Positions 52,595 through 61,265 of a stretch of DNA of 64,000 nucleotides are shown here, piece by piece; position 1 is the stretch's first letter; every line of letters starts with the position of its first letter. Position numbers and translations under genes: made by a program. The notes under the pieces were generated by a model. It saw only the letters and a list, made by a program, of their open reading frames with translations, did not search any database and was not told the DNA's origin. The stretch is from Desulfallas sp. Bu1-1. GTDB lineage: Bacteria > Bacillota > Desulfotomaculia > Desulfotomaculales > Desulfallaceae. The stretch lies in assembly GCF_015594625.1 (NCBI RefSeq), contig NZ_JADNRQ010000006.1, positions 1 to 64,000 of the forward strand, in the 5' to 3' direction.

Positions 52595-54499
52595 TTAATG
52601 CAATAATTCAGACAGATAAACAAACTCGATTCCCCTGGCTTCCATTACCGGTAGCATCTCCTTGATAGCCCGGGCCATTTTTTCTCCGCCCAAACCCACA
52701 TGGCCGATCCCAATGGCGCTGCCTTTGGCCAGTGCTTCATCCGCCAGGAGATGTAATTGTTTTTTGATGTAAGCCGTGCTTTTAACGTCGTCCAGGAATA
52801 TATCCCTTTGGGCATAGGCAATACACATACTCTGAGCCAGGGGAACAATCTTTGATTCTTCCGAAGTCCTGCTGTCCAATACGTAAAATCCCTTTTCCCT
52901 GGCCACTTCCAGCACCGGGCGGATCAGGTCCTCCCTGGCAGTAATCAATGAGCCCATGTGGTTATTGAATCCGCTGGCGTAAGGCACCTGATCGAAATCA
53001 CGGCGTACCTGGTTACGAATTTCTTCAGGGGTCATGTTGGAGGTTATGGCTCCGGGTCCCAACCAGCTGGCTTTACCTCTGAGTGGCTGCATTGGCAAAT
53101 GAACGATTACCTCGTATCCCCGCTTTGCCGCTAGCGCGGCCTGCTGCCTTGAATATTCCAGGTTCGGCATGACCGCAAAGGTCAGGGGCCTGTCGACAGT
53201 GAGTATTTCTTTTAACCCCCTGGGGTTGCTTTGCCCGAAATCGTCGATAACAATAGCGACCTTGGCCTTTTTGCCTTCCATTATTCCCCCGGGGACCCTG
53301 GTTAACGACGGTTTACCACGGTAAAGCGGATCACTGATATCCATGTGCCCGGCCAGGGTTTTTCTTTTTCCACCGTTGACCATAATTTGTACCTGCTGTA
53401 TTTCCGGGAACTCGAATAGGGTACAGGCAATGGCGCCGAGTGTTATCCATTCCCCTTCGCTGCCGATAAAACCGGATTTAATGCTTTTAATTGAAAGGTC
53501 CACTATAGCAAGGGATTCCGATATTTTTAAGTCTTTAATAGTAATGCCGTCAGGTATGCACGGGCTTAGCGCTTCCTTTTGCTGCGGGCCATCCACCAGC
53601 TGTTCCAGCGCCGAACGGGCCAATTCTTTAACCGTGCCTTGCGCCGTATTATTTACCGGGCTCATTTCTTCTGCGGCCATAAACAACCCGGTTTTGTTTT
53701 TAGGTACAAAATACAAGCCAGGTGGTTTGGCATTATTATTTACCTCCGCCGTACCATCACGCTCATATTTAAGCGCATTCGGGTTTATGGAATTATCTAC
53801 GGGGCAGGTATGATTAAAGTAATTGATTATGCCTGTGCAAATCGACCGGGCTATCTTTTTGTGGTATGCGGGATCGGCCAAATATTGCCGGTCCCTGTCG
53901 CTGGAAATGTACCCCATCTCCACCACCACGGAGGGTATTTCCAGGTGGTTTAAAACGTAATAGTTCCTGGCTCGAGGCGTCCTTTTGATCACTTCGGGAA
54001 TACGCCTTAATTCATTTTGTATGTTTTGGGCCAGGCACTGCCCTGTACGGTTATCCTCATTGTAAAACACCACCGCCCCGGCCCTGTTTCCTTTGGGGGA
54101 GGAGTTGATATGCAGGCTTACAAATATGTCAGCCTTGTTTTTAGATGCGAAGGCAACTCTCTCATCCAGATCATTATTTCTTTTTAAGGAAAAAAATTTT
54201 TGACCGGGCTCATAGTCACCTTCTCTGGTAAGTTTCACAGCAGCGCCTTCAAACTCCAGCATTTGGGCCAGTTTGCGGGCTACCGCAAGGGTGACGTCCT
54301 TTTCTAAGATTTTGCCTTTATCTGTACAGCCGGCGTCATTGCCACCGTGCCCCGGGTCAATGACTACAGTTTTTCCCCTGACGTTTTTTAGCGCAGGAAC
54401 TGGATTTTCCTCACTAAAAATACTGCAAATGCCGGTTAAAATTAAGCTTACATAAAGCAGAACCATAATGGTTGGCTTTTGTTTATGCAGCTTGTACAT
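52595..54499 (-). CDS. Three-domain cell-wall protein: amidase, GerMN, divergent polysaccharide deacetylase
   Basis: 634 residues. After a membrane anchor (~10-30): Amidase_3 domain (~40-230; DPGHGGNDAG, SLHINSSPKG, VEMGYISSD), then a GerMN/SpoVS-like sporulation domain (~255-375; LYFVPKNKTGLFMAAE, ALEQLVDGP, LAIVDLSIK), then a YibQ-type divergent polysaccharide deacetylase domain (~400-634; VAIVIDDFGQSNPRG, LTFAVMPNLEYS, VIVHLPMQPL, GIGHVGLGGEKMA). Each is known as a separate sporulation or wall protein; the triple fusion suggests one machine for spore cortex or septal peptidoglycan editing (inference). Confidence 0.88.
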   Translation of the reverse strand: MYKLHKQKPTIMVLLYVSLILTGICSIFSEENPVPALKNVRGKTVVIDPGHGGNDAGCTDKGKILEKDVTLAVARKLAQMLEFEGAAVKLTREGDYEPGQKFFSLKRNNDLDERVAFASKNKADIFVSLHINSSPKGNRAGAVVFYNEDNRTGQCLAQNIQNELRRIPEVIKRTPRARNYYVLNHLEIPSVVVEMGYISSDRDRQYLADPAYHKKIARSICTGIINYFNHTCPVDNSINPNALKYERDGTAEVNNNAKPPGLYFVPKNKTGLFMAAEEMSPVNNTAQGTVKELARSALEQLVDGPQQKEALSPCIPDGITIKDLKISESLAIVDLSIKSIKSGFIGSEGEWITLGAIACTLFEFPEIQQVQIMVNGGKRKTLAGHMDISDPLYRGKPSLTRVPGGIMEGKKAKVAIVIDDFGQSNPRGLKEILTVDRPLTFAVMPNLEYSRQQAALAAKRGYEVIVHLPMQPLRGKASWLGPGAITSNMTPEEIRNQVRRDFDQVPYASGFNNHMGSLITAREDLIRPVLEVAREKGFYVLDSRTSEESKIVPLAQSMCIAYAQRDIFLDDVKSTAYIKKQLHLLADEALAKGSAIGIGHVGLGGEKMARAIKEMLPVMEARGIEFVYLSELLH

Positions 54500-54807
54500 T
54501 AAACGATCTCCCTCTTTCCGTGTATCTATAAGTCAAGTGAATGGATGCAACAATTATCTTAAGGCTATAGAGATATTTTTTTAAAAAAGTCTTCGGGTAA
54601 TTCTCCTCACTTAAAAACAGTTATTGGAATATTGTTACTCTTAAATAACGTTGTGGCGTTTGAAAACAATGGCAAAAACAGTATCGTTAGCCCGGTAATA
54701 AATAATGTTGTACAATAATATGGGGCGCATTACCGGGTGAACTAGCCTGAAAAAAGCCCGGGAAACGGCATGGGCGTTTATTATTGATAACTTAATAGAG
54801 CTCAGGA
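54500..54807. other. Intergenic, no gene seen
   Basis: About 310 bp upstream of the amidase fusion and of the S1 fragment. AT-rich; no protein-like frame, no strong promoter or repeat recognised apart from an imperfect GCCCGGG-containing hairpin near 54748. Confidence 0.4.
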
Positions 54808-55032
54808 GTGAATGTACCTTTGAAGGGTACGGTGCGCAACGTGGTGGATTTCGGGGCTTTTGTGAATATCGGGGTGAAAAACGACGGACTGGTGCATATT
54901 TCCGAAATGACGGCTGATTATGTCCGCCACCCGCTGGACCTGGTTTCCGTGGGTGATGTGGTAACGGTGCGGGTGCTTTCGGTGGACGCGGAACGCGGCC
55001 GGATCGCGCTGACAATGAAAAGTACGGTTTGA
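54808..55032 (+). CDS. Tex-like S1 RNA-binding domain fragment
   Basis: 74 residues: LKGTVRNVVDFGAFVNIGVKNDGLVHISEMTADYVRHPLDLVSVGDVVTVRVLSVDAERGRIALTMK, the S1 domain that ends the transcription accessory protein Tex. The rest of Tex (HTH, YqgF, HhH) is absent and upstream sequence does not continue it. The GTG at 54808 overlaps its own AGGAG; a TTG at 54820 is better spaced. Either a stand-alone S1 protein or the 3' scrap of a lost tex gene; the latter seems likelier. Confidence 0.6.
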   Translation: MNVPLKGTVRNVVDFGAFVNIGVKNDGLVHISEMTADYVRHPLDLVSVGDVVTVRVLSVDAERGRIALTMKSTV

Positions 55033-55373
55033 AATTTACCGGGGATACATGCCGACTTGTTCAAAATGACAATTGCATCTATCTAGCCAACGATCAAAAT
55101 CTGCAAACCTCCCCGCGCATATGTTAACGGGACGCCGGCGAAATTTCCGGCATCCCGTTGGTGTACGCTATAAACCTGTTATTATGAACGAGCATGCTTT
55201 TTTCGTTACTCTTATCTATAGGGCGCTCTGGCGGTTTCTTCCGTTCGTTTTGCAATTTTACTATTCAGGTCGGAGCTGCTTAAGGTTAACGCTTGCAGCA
55301 TACTGCAAATCCGCCGGATCGCCCTTACAACTCGTTATTTTGTCGCGTTAGTGAGTCTTAATTAATCTATTGG
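55033..55373. other. Intergenic, no gene seen
   Basis: About 340 bp between the S1 fragment and hcp. The only open frame (55073-55351) has no protein character. Near the hcp stop an inverted TTAATTAA / TTAATTAACC region (55357-55380) could form a weak hairpin. Confidence 0.4.
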
Positions 55374-56660
55374 TTAATTAACCAGAATATCCTTGAGATC
55401 CTGCTCCGGCGTGGTGATCAGCTTCAAATTGTAATTCTCTTGGATCACGCTTAGCACGTTGGGTGTCAGGAACGCCGGGGCGGAGGGACCGATGCGGATG
55501 TTCTTCACGCCCAGGTGCAGCAGAGTGAACAGGATAGCCACCGCTTTCTGCTCGAACCAGGACAGCACCAGGCTCAGGGGCAGGTCGTTGACGCCGCAAT
55601 TGAAGGCGTTGGCCAGCGCCACGGCCACCTGGATGGCGGAGTAGGCGTTGTTGCACTGGCCCATATCCAATAGGCGCGGAATGCCGTCAATTTCTCCAAG
55701 GTCCAGGTAGTTGAAACGGTACTTGCCGCAGCCCAGGGTGATGACGATGCAGTCCCGGGGAACCTGCTTGACGAATTCGGTGTAATAGCTGCGGGAAGCT
55801 TTGGCGCCTTCGCAGCCGCCCACCAGGAAGATGTGGCGGATTTTGCCGGATTTTACGGCGTCGATCACTTTGTCGGCAATGGACAGCACAAAGTTGTGGT
55901 GGAAGCCGGTGGTGAGGGTGCCGCCTTCCTTCTCCGGCAGAGAGCCCAGAGCTTTGGCTTTTTCAATTACCGCCGAGAAGTCCCGGTTCTCGATGTGGGT
56001 AACGCCCGGCAGCCTGGCGACGCCGCAGGTGAACATGCGGTCCTTGTATGATTCTTTAGGAATCAGGACGCAGTTGGTGGTGCCCAGGATGGCGCCGGAG
56101 AATTCCTCGAATTCCTTCTTCTGGTTCTGCCACGCGGAACCGTAGTGGCCAACCAGGTTCTTGAATTTTTTCAGTTCCGGGTAAGCGTGGGCCGGCAGCA
56201 TTTCACCGTGGGTGTAAACGTTGACCCCTGCGGCTTCGGCCTGTTTTAGCAGTTCATACATATCCAAAAGGTCATGGCCGGTAATTAAAATGGCGGGGCC
56301 GGGTTTAAAGCCGGTGAATACTTGTGTGGGTTCAGGAGAACCAAAACGTTCTACGTTGGCCTTGTCCAGCAGTTCCATGGCGCGCAGGTTCATTTCGCCG
56401 CACTCAAGGACTTTCTGCACGTGGTTATTCAGGTCGAAGTTGACGTTGGTGAGGGTGGTAAACAAGGCGTTATGCATGAAAGCGTCAACTTTTTCGTCAC
56501 GGTAGCCCAGTTCCCCGGCGTGGAAGGAATAGGCTGCGATGCCTTTCAACCCGATAATCAGGGCGTCCTGCAGGCTGGCGATGTCCTCGTTCTTGCCGCA
56601 TACTCCCACTTTGGTGCAGCCGGTTCCGCCGGCTGTCTGTTCACACTGGTAACAAAACAT
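55374..56660 (-). CDS. hcp: Hydroxylamine reductase / hybrid-cluster protein, short class
   Basis: 428 residues, the short (class III-like) Hcp lacking part of the N-terminal helical domain of the ~540-residue forms. N-terminal cluster Cys: MFCYQCEQT, GCTKVGVCG. Hybrid-cluster ligands: GHDLLDMYE, THGEMLPAH, TTNC, FTCGVARLPG, GGCEGAK and GQCNNAYSAIQVAVALANAF. Reduces NO or hydroxylamine under nitrosative stress. GGAGGAAG precedes the ATG. A CRP/FNR-like half-conserved site lies at 56752-56767. Confidence 0.94.
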   Translation of the reverse strand: MFCYQCEQTAGGTGCTKVGVCGKNEDIASLQDALIIGLKGIAAYSFHAGELGYRDEKVDAFMHNALFTTLTNVNFDLNNHVQKVLECGEMNLRAMELLDKANVERFGSPEPTQVFTGFKPGPAILITGHDLLDMYELLKQAEAAGVNVYTHGEMLPAHAYPELKKFKNLVGHYGSAWQNQKKEFEEFSGAILGTTNCVLIPKESYKDRMFTCGVARLPGVTHIENRDFSAVIEKAKALGSLPEKEGGTLTTGFHHNFVLSIADKVIDAVKSGKIRHIFLVGGCEGAKASRSYYTEFVKQVPRDCIVITLGCGKYRFNYLDLGEIDGIPRLLDMGQCNNAYSAIQVAVALANAFNCGVNDLPLSLVLSWFEQKAVAILFTLLHLGVKNIRIGPSAPAFLTPNVLSVIQENYNLKLITTPEQDLKDILVN

Positions 56661-56751
56661 TCGTATCTTCCTCCTTGAATTTTTTTTCGCTAATCAAGCT
56701 GTCATTTATTTTTCTGTTACCTATACTCTAATCGAGAAATCCAATGGCAAC

Positions 56752-56767
56752 TATGATCAAGCTCACA
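56752..56767. promoter_or_regulatory. Possible CRP/FNR-type site before hcp
   Basis: TATGATCAAGCTCACA matches the TGTGA-N6-TCACA pattern at 9 of 10 fixed positions. A minus-strand TATAGG (56720-56725) would place the site about 46 bp before the transcript start, near an activator position. Resembles the perfect palindrome at 30364-30381. Confidence 0.45.
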
Positions 56768-56987
56768 CTTTGAATTTAATCTTGGTCACATCAGCCGTCC
56801 ACTGATCACATCTTGTCGCACGTCGAACGGGTTTCAGTAACTTCCGCCCCCGGCGGTTTACGAGAGTAAAAGCAAGTAATGATTTAATTGCAATCGGCGC
56901 AACCGGGGGAAAGACGGCAAGGGGAGGCCACGCCAACCGGGAGCTTAAGCGTATGTACATGGAGGGCCGGGTTTCACGCCGGTTTTT

Positions 56988-57239
56988 ATGAAATTGGAAA
57001 GGGAAAACAATGAACGCAATGAACAGGCCAACCGGCAGTTGAACGAACTGTATAAAAAATACCCCGAGCTGCTGCTCCAGGAGCAGGAGTTCACCGCGCG
57101 TAAAAGCTGCTTTACGCCGAGCACCAGGTGTGGAAAGACTGCTGGGCGAGGGTATTTTAAGCGAGGAAGCGGGGGACGAAGAAAACGCCGGGTTCTGGAA
57201 CAGATTGAATCGCTGGAAAATAAAGAACGGTTTTAAAAA
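56988..57239 (+). pseudogene. Decayed short coding remnant, unidentified
   Basis: Frame from 56988 reads MKLERENNERNEQANRQLNELYKKYPELLLQEQEFTARK, a charged helix with protein-like composition, then turns into low-quality sequence. Reading another frame from about 57090 continues as AALRRAPGVERLLGEGILSEEAGDEENAGFWNRLNRWKIKNGF. This looks like one helical protein broken by a frameshift. The first half vaguely resembles N-terminal helices of DnaC/DnaI-type loader proteins, but that is weak. Confidence 0.3.
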
Positions 57240-57242
57240 TGT

Positions 57243-57269
57243 CAACCCCCGTGGTCTCCGGGGGTTGTT
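57243..57269 (+). terminator. GC-rich hairpin
   Basis: CAACCCCCG (57243-57251) and CGGGGGTTG (57259-57267) form a 9-bp stem followed by TTATC. It closes the decayed remnant region and may also separate it from the minus-strand small gene at 57349. Confidence 0.55.
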
Positions 57270-57348
57270 ATCTGCAATTAAAGCGCACCACTTATTTCCA
57301 AATCATGGTATAATATTTTCTAATATTAAAGGGCAATATTATAATTTG

Positions 57349-57513
57349 TTATCGTCTTACACTTGGTCTAAATTGGTCCAGAATGCCCAGTGCCATGTGG
57401 GCAAGGCCAAAGCCGGTGATGCCTGCGCCCAAACTGCCGCCCACCAGTCTGCCAACCGCCGTCACGACAGCGCCGGTGCCCAAAACGGCCCAGCTTGTTG
57501 CATTGCCTTTCAT
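57349..57513 (-). CDS. 54-aa glycine-rich hydrophobic small protein
   Basis: ATG at 57513 is preceded by an ideal GGAGGTG 7 nt upstream. The 54 residues, MKGNATSWAVLGTGAVVTAV then GRLVGGSLGAGITGFGLAHM and a tail ALGILDQFRPSVRR ending at TAA 57349-57351, are rich in Gly/Ala/Val with a basic C-terminus. They could form one or two short membrane helices with GxxxG-type packing (GAVVTAVG, GGSLGAGITGFG). No known family recognised. Its composition, start site and clean stop argue for a real gene; the longer open frames on the plus strand here are its shadow. Confidence 0.75.
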   Translation of the reverse strand: MKGNATSWAVLGTGAVVTAVGRLVGGSLGAGITGFGLAHMALGILDQFRPSVRR

Positions 57514-57628
57514 ATTATTCACCTCCTGGTTTTATTGTTTCATCGATGGCGGTTACTATGCCGGTATTGCTGATGGAATTATTGAAAACAGTGGGAATGT
57601 GAAGCCGGGCACCCTTTAAACAACAATC

Positions 57629-58882
57629 ATGGGGGGATGGAAACTGCAGTTGAAGTTGAACACTTTTTGGTTACTATTAATTTTTTTGACTGGAATATTC
57701 AGCCTGCTATATATCTGGTTTACCCTGTTTCCAGGGCGGCCCGGTCCCGATGTGTTTCAGTATTTTAATCAGCAACAGGTGAATCAGGGCCGCGCATACA
57801 GCCAGGTGCCGCGGCTGCTGTTTACCGGCAGCTTTTTGCTGCAGGCGGCTTTTTTGCTGTGGTTTGTATTCGGCGGCAGGGCCGTTGCCCTTTCCCGCTG
57901 GGTGCAGCAGGTTGCCGGTGGAACAATCTGGTCTTATTTGCTGTTTTTTATATTGCTCTGGTTTATTTTACGGCTAATCAGGCTTCCTTTTACGTTGTAC
58001 AACAGCTATTTCTGGCAGCACCGCTGGGGCTTTTCCACTCAGACCCCGGGGGCGTGGTGGATGGATTATTTTAAAGGCGCCGGGCTGGAACTGGCGCTGT
58101 CCGCCCTGGGGGTTGCGCTGTTGTTCTGGATCATGGGGCGCTGGTCCGGAACCTGGTGGCTGATTGTCGCGACCCTGTTTTCGCTGTGGCTGGTTGTCCA
58201 GAGCTTTCTCTGGCCGGTTGTAGTATCGCCCCTGTTCAACCGTTTCGAGCCGGCAAAAGACCCTGCCGTCGTGAACATGGTCCAAAATCTTGCGTGCAAG
58301 GCCGGTATACCTGTGGACCAGGTGCTGGTGATGGACGCCAGCCGGCGTACCACCAAGGCCAACGCTTATTTTACCGGTTTGGGCCGGACCAAGCGCATCG
58401 TGCTTTACGACAATTTACTGAGGGATTACCCCCTGGACGAGGTTGAAGCGGTGGTGGCGCATGAAATGGCCCACTGGCGCCAGGGACATATTACCAGGGG
58501 ATTGGCCCTGGGTGTCCTGGGAAATTTTATTGTTTGGGGTGTTTTGTTTGTATTGCTGCGGGTAACGCTGCCGCCGGCCAATCACTACCCGCCTTACACC
58601 TGGGCGGTGATTGTGTTGTTTCTCCTGCTGGTTGCCTTTGCCGTCAGCCCGCTGCAAAATTATTTCTCCCGCGCCATGGAACGGGAGGCCGACCGGGTGG
58701 CGGTGACGCTGACGGAAAACGTTCCTGCGGCGGTCCGCCTGGAGGTGAACCTGGCCGCTAAAAACCTGTCCGATGTGGCGCCACCGGCCTTTATCCGGTG
58801 GTTCAGCTACACCCACCCGCCGGCACTGGAGCGGATCAAGATTATCCGGCAAGCGGGTCAGGAATTGAAGCGAGGATGTTAA
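57629..58882 (+). CDS. M48-family metalloprotease (Ste24/CAAX-protease-like)
   Basis: 417 residues with about seven membrane helices. The zinc motif is VVAHEMAHWRQGH (HEMAH, ~residue 273) and the downstream Glu ligand lies in MEREADRVAV. NAYFTGLGRTKRIVLYDNLL precedes the motif as in Ste24/HtpX. An integral membrane protease, likely for quality control or peptide maturation. ATG 57629 has no site before it; the GGGGGG inside codons 2-3 might instead serve a TTG at 57650, so the N-terminus is uncertain by 7 codons. Confidence 0.9.
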   Translation: MGGWKLQLKLNTFWLLLIFLTGIFSLLYIWFTLFPGRPGPDVFQYFNQQQVNQGRAYSQVPRLLFTGSFLLQAAFLLWFVFGGRAVALSRWVQQVAGGTIWSYLLFFILLWFILRLIRLPFTLYNSYFWQHRWGFSTQTPGAWWMDYFKGAGLELALSALGVALLFWIMGRWSGTWWLIVATLFSLWLVVQSFLWPVVVSPLFNRFEPAKDPAVVNMVQNLACKAGIPVDQVLVMDASRRTTKANAYFTGLGRTKRIVLYDNLLRDYPLDEVEAVVAHEMAHWRQGHITRGLALGVLGNFIVWGVLFVLLRVTLPPANHYPPYTWAVIVLFLLLVAFAVSPLQNYFSRAMEREADRVAVTLTENVPAAVRLEVNLAAKNLSDVAPPAFIRWFSYTHPPALERIKIIRQAGQELKRGC

Positions 58883-59014
58883 AGACGATTTACCAGGATT
58901 TTTTCGGGACTATTTATAAGCACCACTTATGAATCACATCATTACTTGATATTTCCATTCGGCCCTCAATGATGATATGTTTTAATTATTACTAATAAAG
59001 AGGTGTAAAACTCA

Positions 59015-60601
59015 TTGTCGGCACAAAATAACAATGAAATTATTTTGCAGAACCGGGTTCTTGTCGATGTTACCATAAACCCGATGAGCCGGAAGCATTA
59101 TATTGAACTGGACCCACCCAGTTTATTAAACAATCAGGCGGATGTTGACAGGTTAATGGCGGCATTAACTGACCGGTATCATAACCTGACAGTCCCTTTG
59201 GACTTGATGAATAAAGTGGGTGAAGTATTACGCCAGGCAGCTTGGCGGGTAACAGTGACGGTGGCCGATTTCGGGGGAAATTGGCAAATGATTGATATCG
59301 AGCCTGGTGACAAGACGGAACGCCATTTCGGGCTGGCGGTAGACCTGGGAACGACCACCGTGGTAGGTTACCTGGTAGATTTGACCTCTGGGAAAATATT
59401 GGGTTCCGCTGCTGATTATAATGAACAGGTCCGGTATGGAGAAGATATATTGACCAGAATTTACCTGGCCGGCACGCCGGAGGGCAGAAAACAGCTGCAG
59501 GATGCAGTAGTGAACACATTAAATAATATTATTAACCGCCTGGTACGGGAATTAAAAATAAAGAACGTGGAAATTAGCGCCGTCACCGTGGGCGCCAATA
59601 CTACGATGGTACACTTGCTTTTAGGGCTTGATCCCTCCCGGATCTGCATGGAACCATATATACCGGTTGTTAATCTGCCGGGCTGCGTTAAAGCATCTGA
59701 ACCCGGTCTGGCAGTTAACCCCAAAGCGCCTCTTTATTGTTTACCAGGGGTTGGCAGTTATGTGGGCGGAGATATAACCGGCGGCATTCTGGCCAGCGGA
59801 ATGTATAAAAAGCCGGAACTGGCTGTTTTTATCGATATTGGTACCAATGGGGAAATGATATTGGGGAACAGTGAATGGCTTGCGGCGTGTGCCGGAGCAG
59901 CCGGCCCTGCACTGGAAGGCGGTGTTGCCCACGACGGTATGCGGGCTGAGCCGGGGGCTGTTTATCAAGTGCGAATTGATGCGGAAACCGGGAAGGTGGT
60001 CTATCGAACTATAGGTGGGCAAAAGGCCGTGGGCATTTGCGGTTCCGGATTGGTAGATTGCCTGGCTGAATTGTTGCTGGCCGGAATCATTGATCGGGCG
60101 GGGAAGTTCAGGGACAATAAAAAGGAATTTGTCGTAGTGCCGGCATCTGAATCTGCCACCGGAAAAGATATTACTTTTACCCAGACCGATATTGATAATA
60201 TCATGCGCACCAAGAGCGCTGTTAATACAGCTTTGGAAGTGTTGCTTGAAGGTGTGGGATGCCAATTGGCTGACATAGAAACTTTTTATGCCGCAGGAGC
60301 TTTTGGGCAGTATCTGGATCTGGAATCAGCCATAACCATAGGATTGTATCCGGACTTGCCCCGGGAACGAATGATCCGGCTAGGTAACAGTTCCGGGGAA
60401 GGAGCCAGACTGGTGCTGATATCCGGTGACAGCAGACGGGAGGCCGAAAAGATAGCGCGCAGCATAACGTATTTTGAGCTTAACGCCAGCGAGGTATTTA
60501 TGAATAAGTTTGTGGGCAGTAAATTTCTGCCCCATACCAATCTTGATTACTATCCCACCGTAAAAGAAAAGATGCTCCGGCGGGGACTGTTGCGCGATTA
60601 G
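59015..60601 (+). CDS. ASKHA-domain corrinoid-activator-like protein (RACo/DUF4445) lacking the ferredoxin domain
   Basis: 528 residues. GLAVDLGTTTVVGYLVDL is the phosphate-1 loop of the DUF4445 ATPase domain; AVFIDIGTNGEMILGN, GICGSGLVDCLAELLLAG and YAAGAFGQYLDLESAITIGLYP complete it. Homologues (RACo, RamA type) use ATP to reduce inactivated cobalamin of methyltransferases and carry an N-terminal [2Fe-2S] domain and C-terminal clusters; here the protein begins at the linker domain and has no N-terminal Cys motif. TTG start 59015 after AGAGGTG. No methyltransferase or corrinoid protein gene is in the window. Confidence 0.87.
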   Translation: MSAQNNNEIILQNRVLVDVTINPMSRKHYIELDPPSLLNNQADVDRLMAALTDRYHNLTVPLDLMNKVGEVLRQAAWRVTVTVADFGGNWQMIDIEPGDKTERHFGLAVDLGTTTVVGYLVDLTSGKILGSAADYNEQVRYGEDILTRIYLAGTPEGRKQLQDAVVNTLNNIINRLVRELKIKNVEISAVTVGANTTMVHLLLGLDPSRICMEPYIPVVNLPGCVKASEPGLAVNPKAPLYCLPGVGSYVGGDITGGILASGMYKKPELAVFIDIGTNGEMILGNSEWLAACAGAAGPALEGGVAHDGMRAEPGAVYQVRIDAETGKVVYRTIGGQKAVGICGSGLVDCLAELLLAGIIDRAGKFRDNKKEFVVVPASESATGKDITFTQTDIDNIMRTKSAVNTALEVLLEGVGCQLADIETFYAAGAFGQYLDLESAITIGLYPDLPRERMIRLGNSSGEGARLVLISGDSRREAEKIARSITYFELNASEVFMNKFVGSKFLPHTNLDYYPTVKEKMLRRGLLRD

Positions 60602-60613
60602 ACCATACTAATA

Positions 60614-61051
60614 ATGGTGACAAAGGAGCAGTTGGAATTGAATAGGAAGGATAATGAAGATAGATATCGCCAAACAGGCGAACGGCAGCATATACAAGAA
60701 CACCTGGCGAACGAGCGAACTTTCCTGTCCTGGATCCGTACTTCTGTAGCCATTTTGGCCTTTGGTTTTGTAATTGAAAAATTTTCGGCATATTTACATT
60801 TCTTGGAATATCAGGACAGCATGTTTTCCACTCCGACTAGAGGGGTGGCAGATTATCTGGGAGTGGCTTTTAGCATAATGTCAGGGTTGGTTGTAATCCT
60901 GGCTGCCGCCCGTTACCTGCAAACTCGCTCCCAGATTGACCAGGGTACATACCGTCCTTCACTTACGGCTGACTTGTTGCTGGCTGCCACGTTATTATTA
61001 GTTACGGTACTGGTAGTGATTTATCTGTTGCGCACACCTCTTCCCCGTTGA
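60614..61051 (+). CDS. DUF202 (YidH-type) membrane protein
   Basis: 145 residues. HLANERTFLSWIRTSVAILAFGFVIEKFS is the DUF202 signature, followed by two more hydrophobic helices (VAFSIMSGLVVILAAARYLQ, LLLAATLLLVTVLVVIYLL). Function unknown. ATG 60614 overlaps no ribosome site; AAAGGAG at 60622-60628 would suit TTG 60638, which would shorten the protein by 8 residues. 12 bp behind the ASKHA gene, same strand. Confidence 0.87.
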   Translation: MVTKEQLELNRKDNEDRYRQTGERQHIQEHLANERTFLSWIRTSVAILAFGFVIEKFSAYLHFLEYQDSMFSTPTRGVADYLGVAFSIMSGLVVILAAARYLQTRSQIDQGTYRPSLTADLLLAATLLLVTVLVVIYLLRTPLPR

Positions 61052-61130
61052 TTCTTTGAGTGCGTAGCCGGGTAGAAGATGAGCATACCCTTATCTCAGA
61101 TTAATAATCCTCATAGAACAACTCGAAAAA

Positions 61131-61153
61131 GCCCGGGGTGGTTACTACCGGGC
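61131..61153 (+). terminator. Hairpin after the DUF202 gene
   Basis: GCCCGG (61131-61136) and CCGGGC (61148-61153) with ATATTTGATTTTG following; weak stem but suitably placed between the DUF202 gene and the promoter of the yeiH operon. Confidence 0.5.
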
Positions 61154-61157
61154 ATAT

Positions 61158-61198
61158 TTGATTTTGTATAAGTACCTCATTATAAGACTTATTATAAT
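61158..61198 (+). promoter_or_regulatory. yeiH-uspA-lysR promoter and LysR-type operator
   Basis: TTGATT (61158-61163), 17 bp, TATAAG (61181-61186). ATTATAA (61179-61185) and TTATAAT (61192-61198) form an inverted repeat overlapping the -10 box, consistent with control by the LysR protein encoded as third gene of the operon. Confidence 0.6.
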
Positions 61199-61265
61199 CA
61201 GGTATTTCCAATCCCTCCAATTGTTGCGGTAAACTTTAGAAAGAAAATTTGGAAGGAGGATTGGG

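Noticed and set aside
56763-57245. 160-codon minus-strand frame
   Set aside because: Amino-acid content is not protein-like (Phe/Ser/Pro runs), and it is the shadow of the helical remnant on the plus strand.
57309-57316. TATAAT with extended -10 on the plus strand near 57310
   Set aside because: No matching -35 and no plus-strand gene follows; it runs antisense to the 54-aa gene, so promoter function is unsupported.
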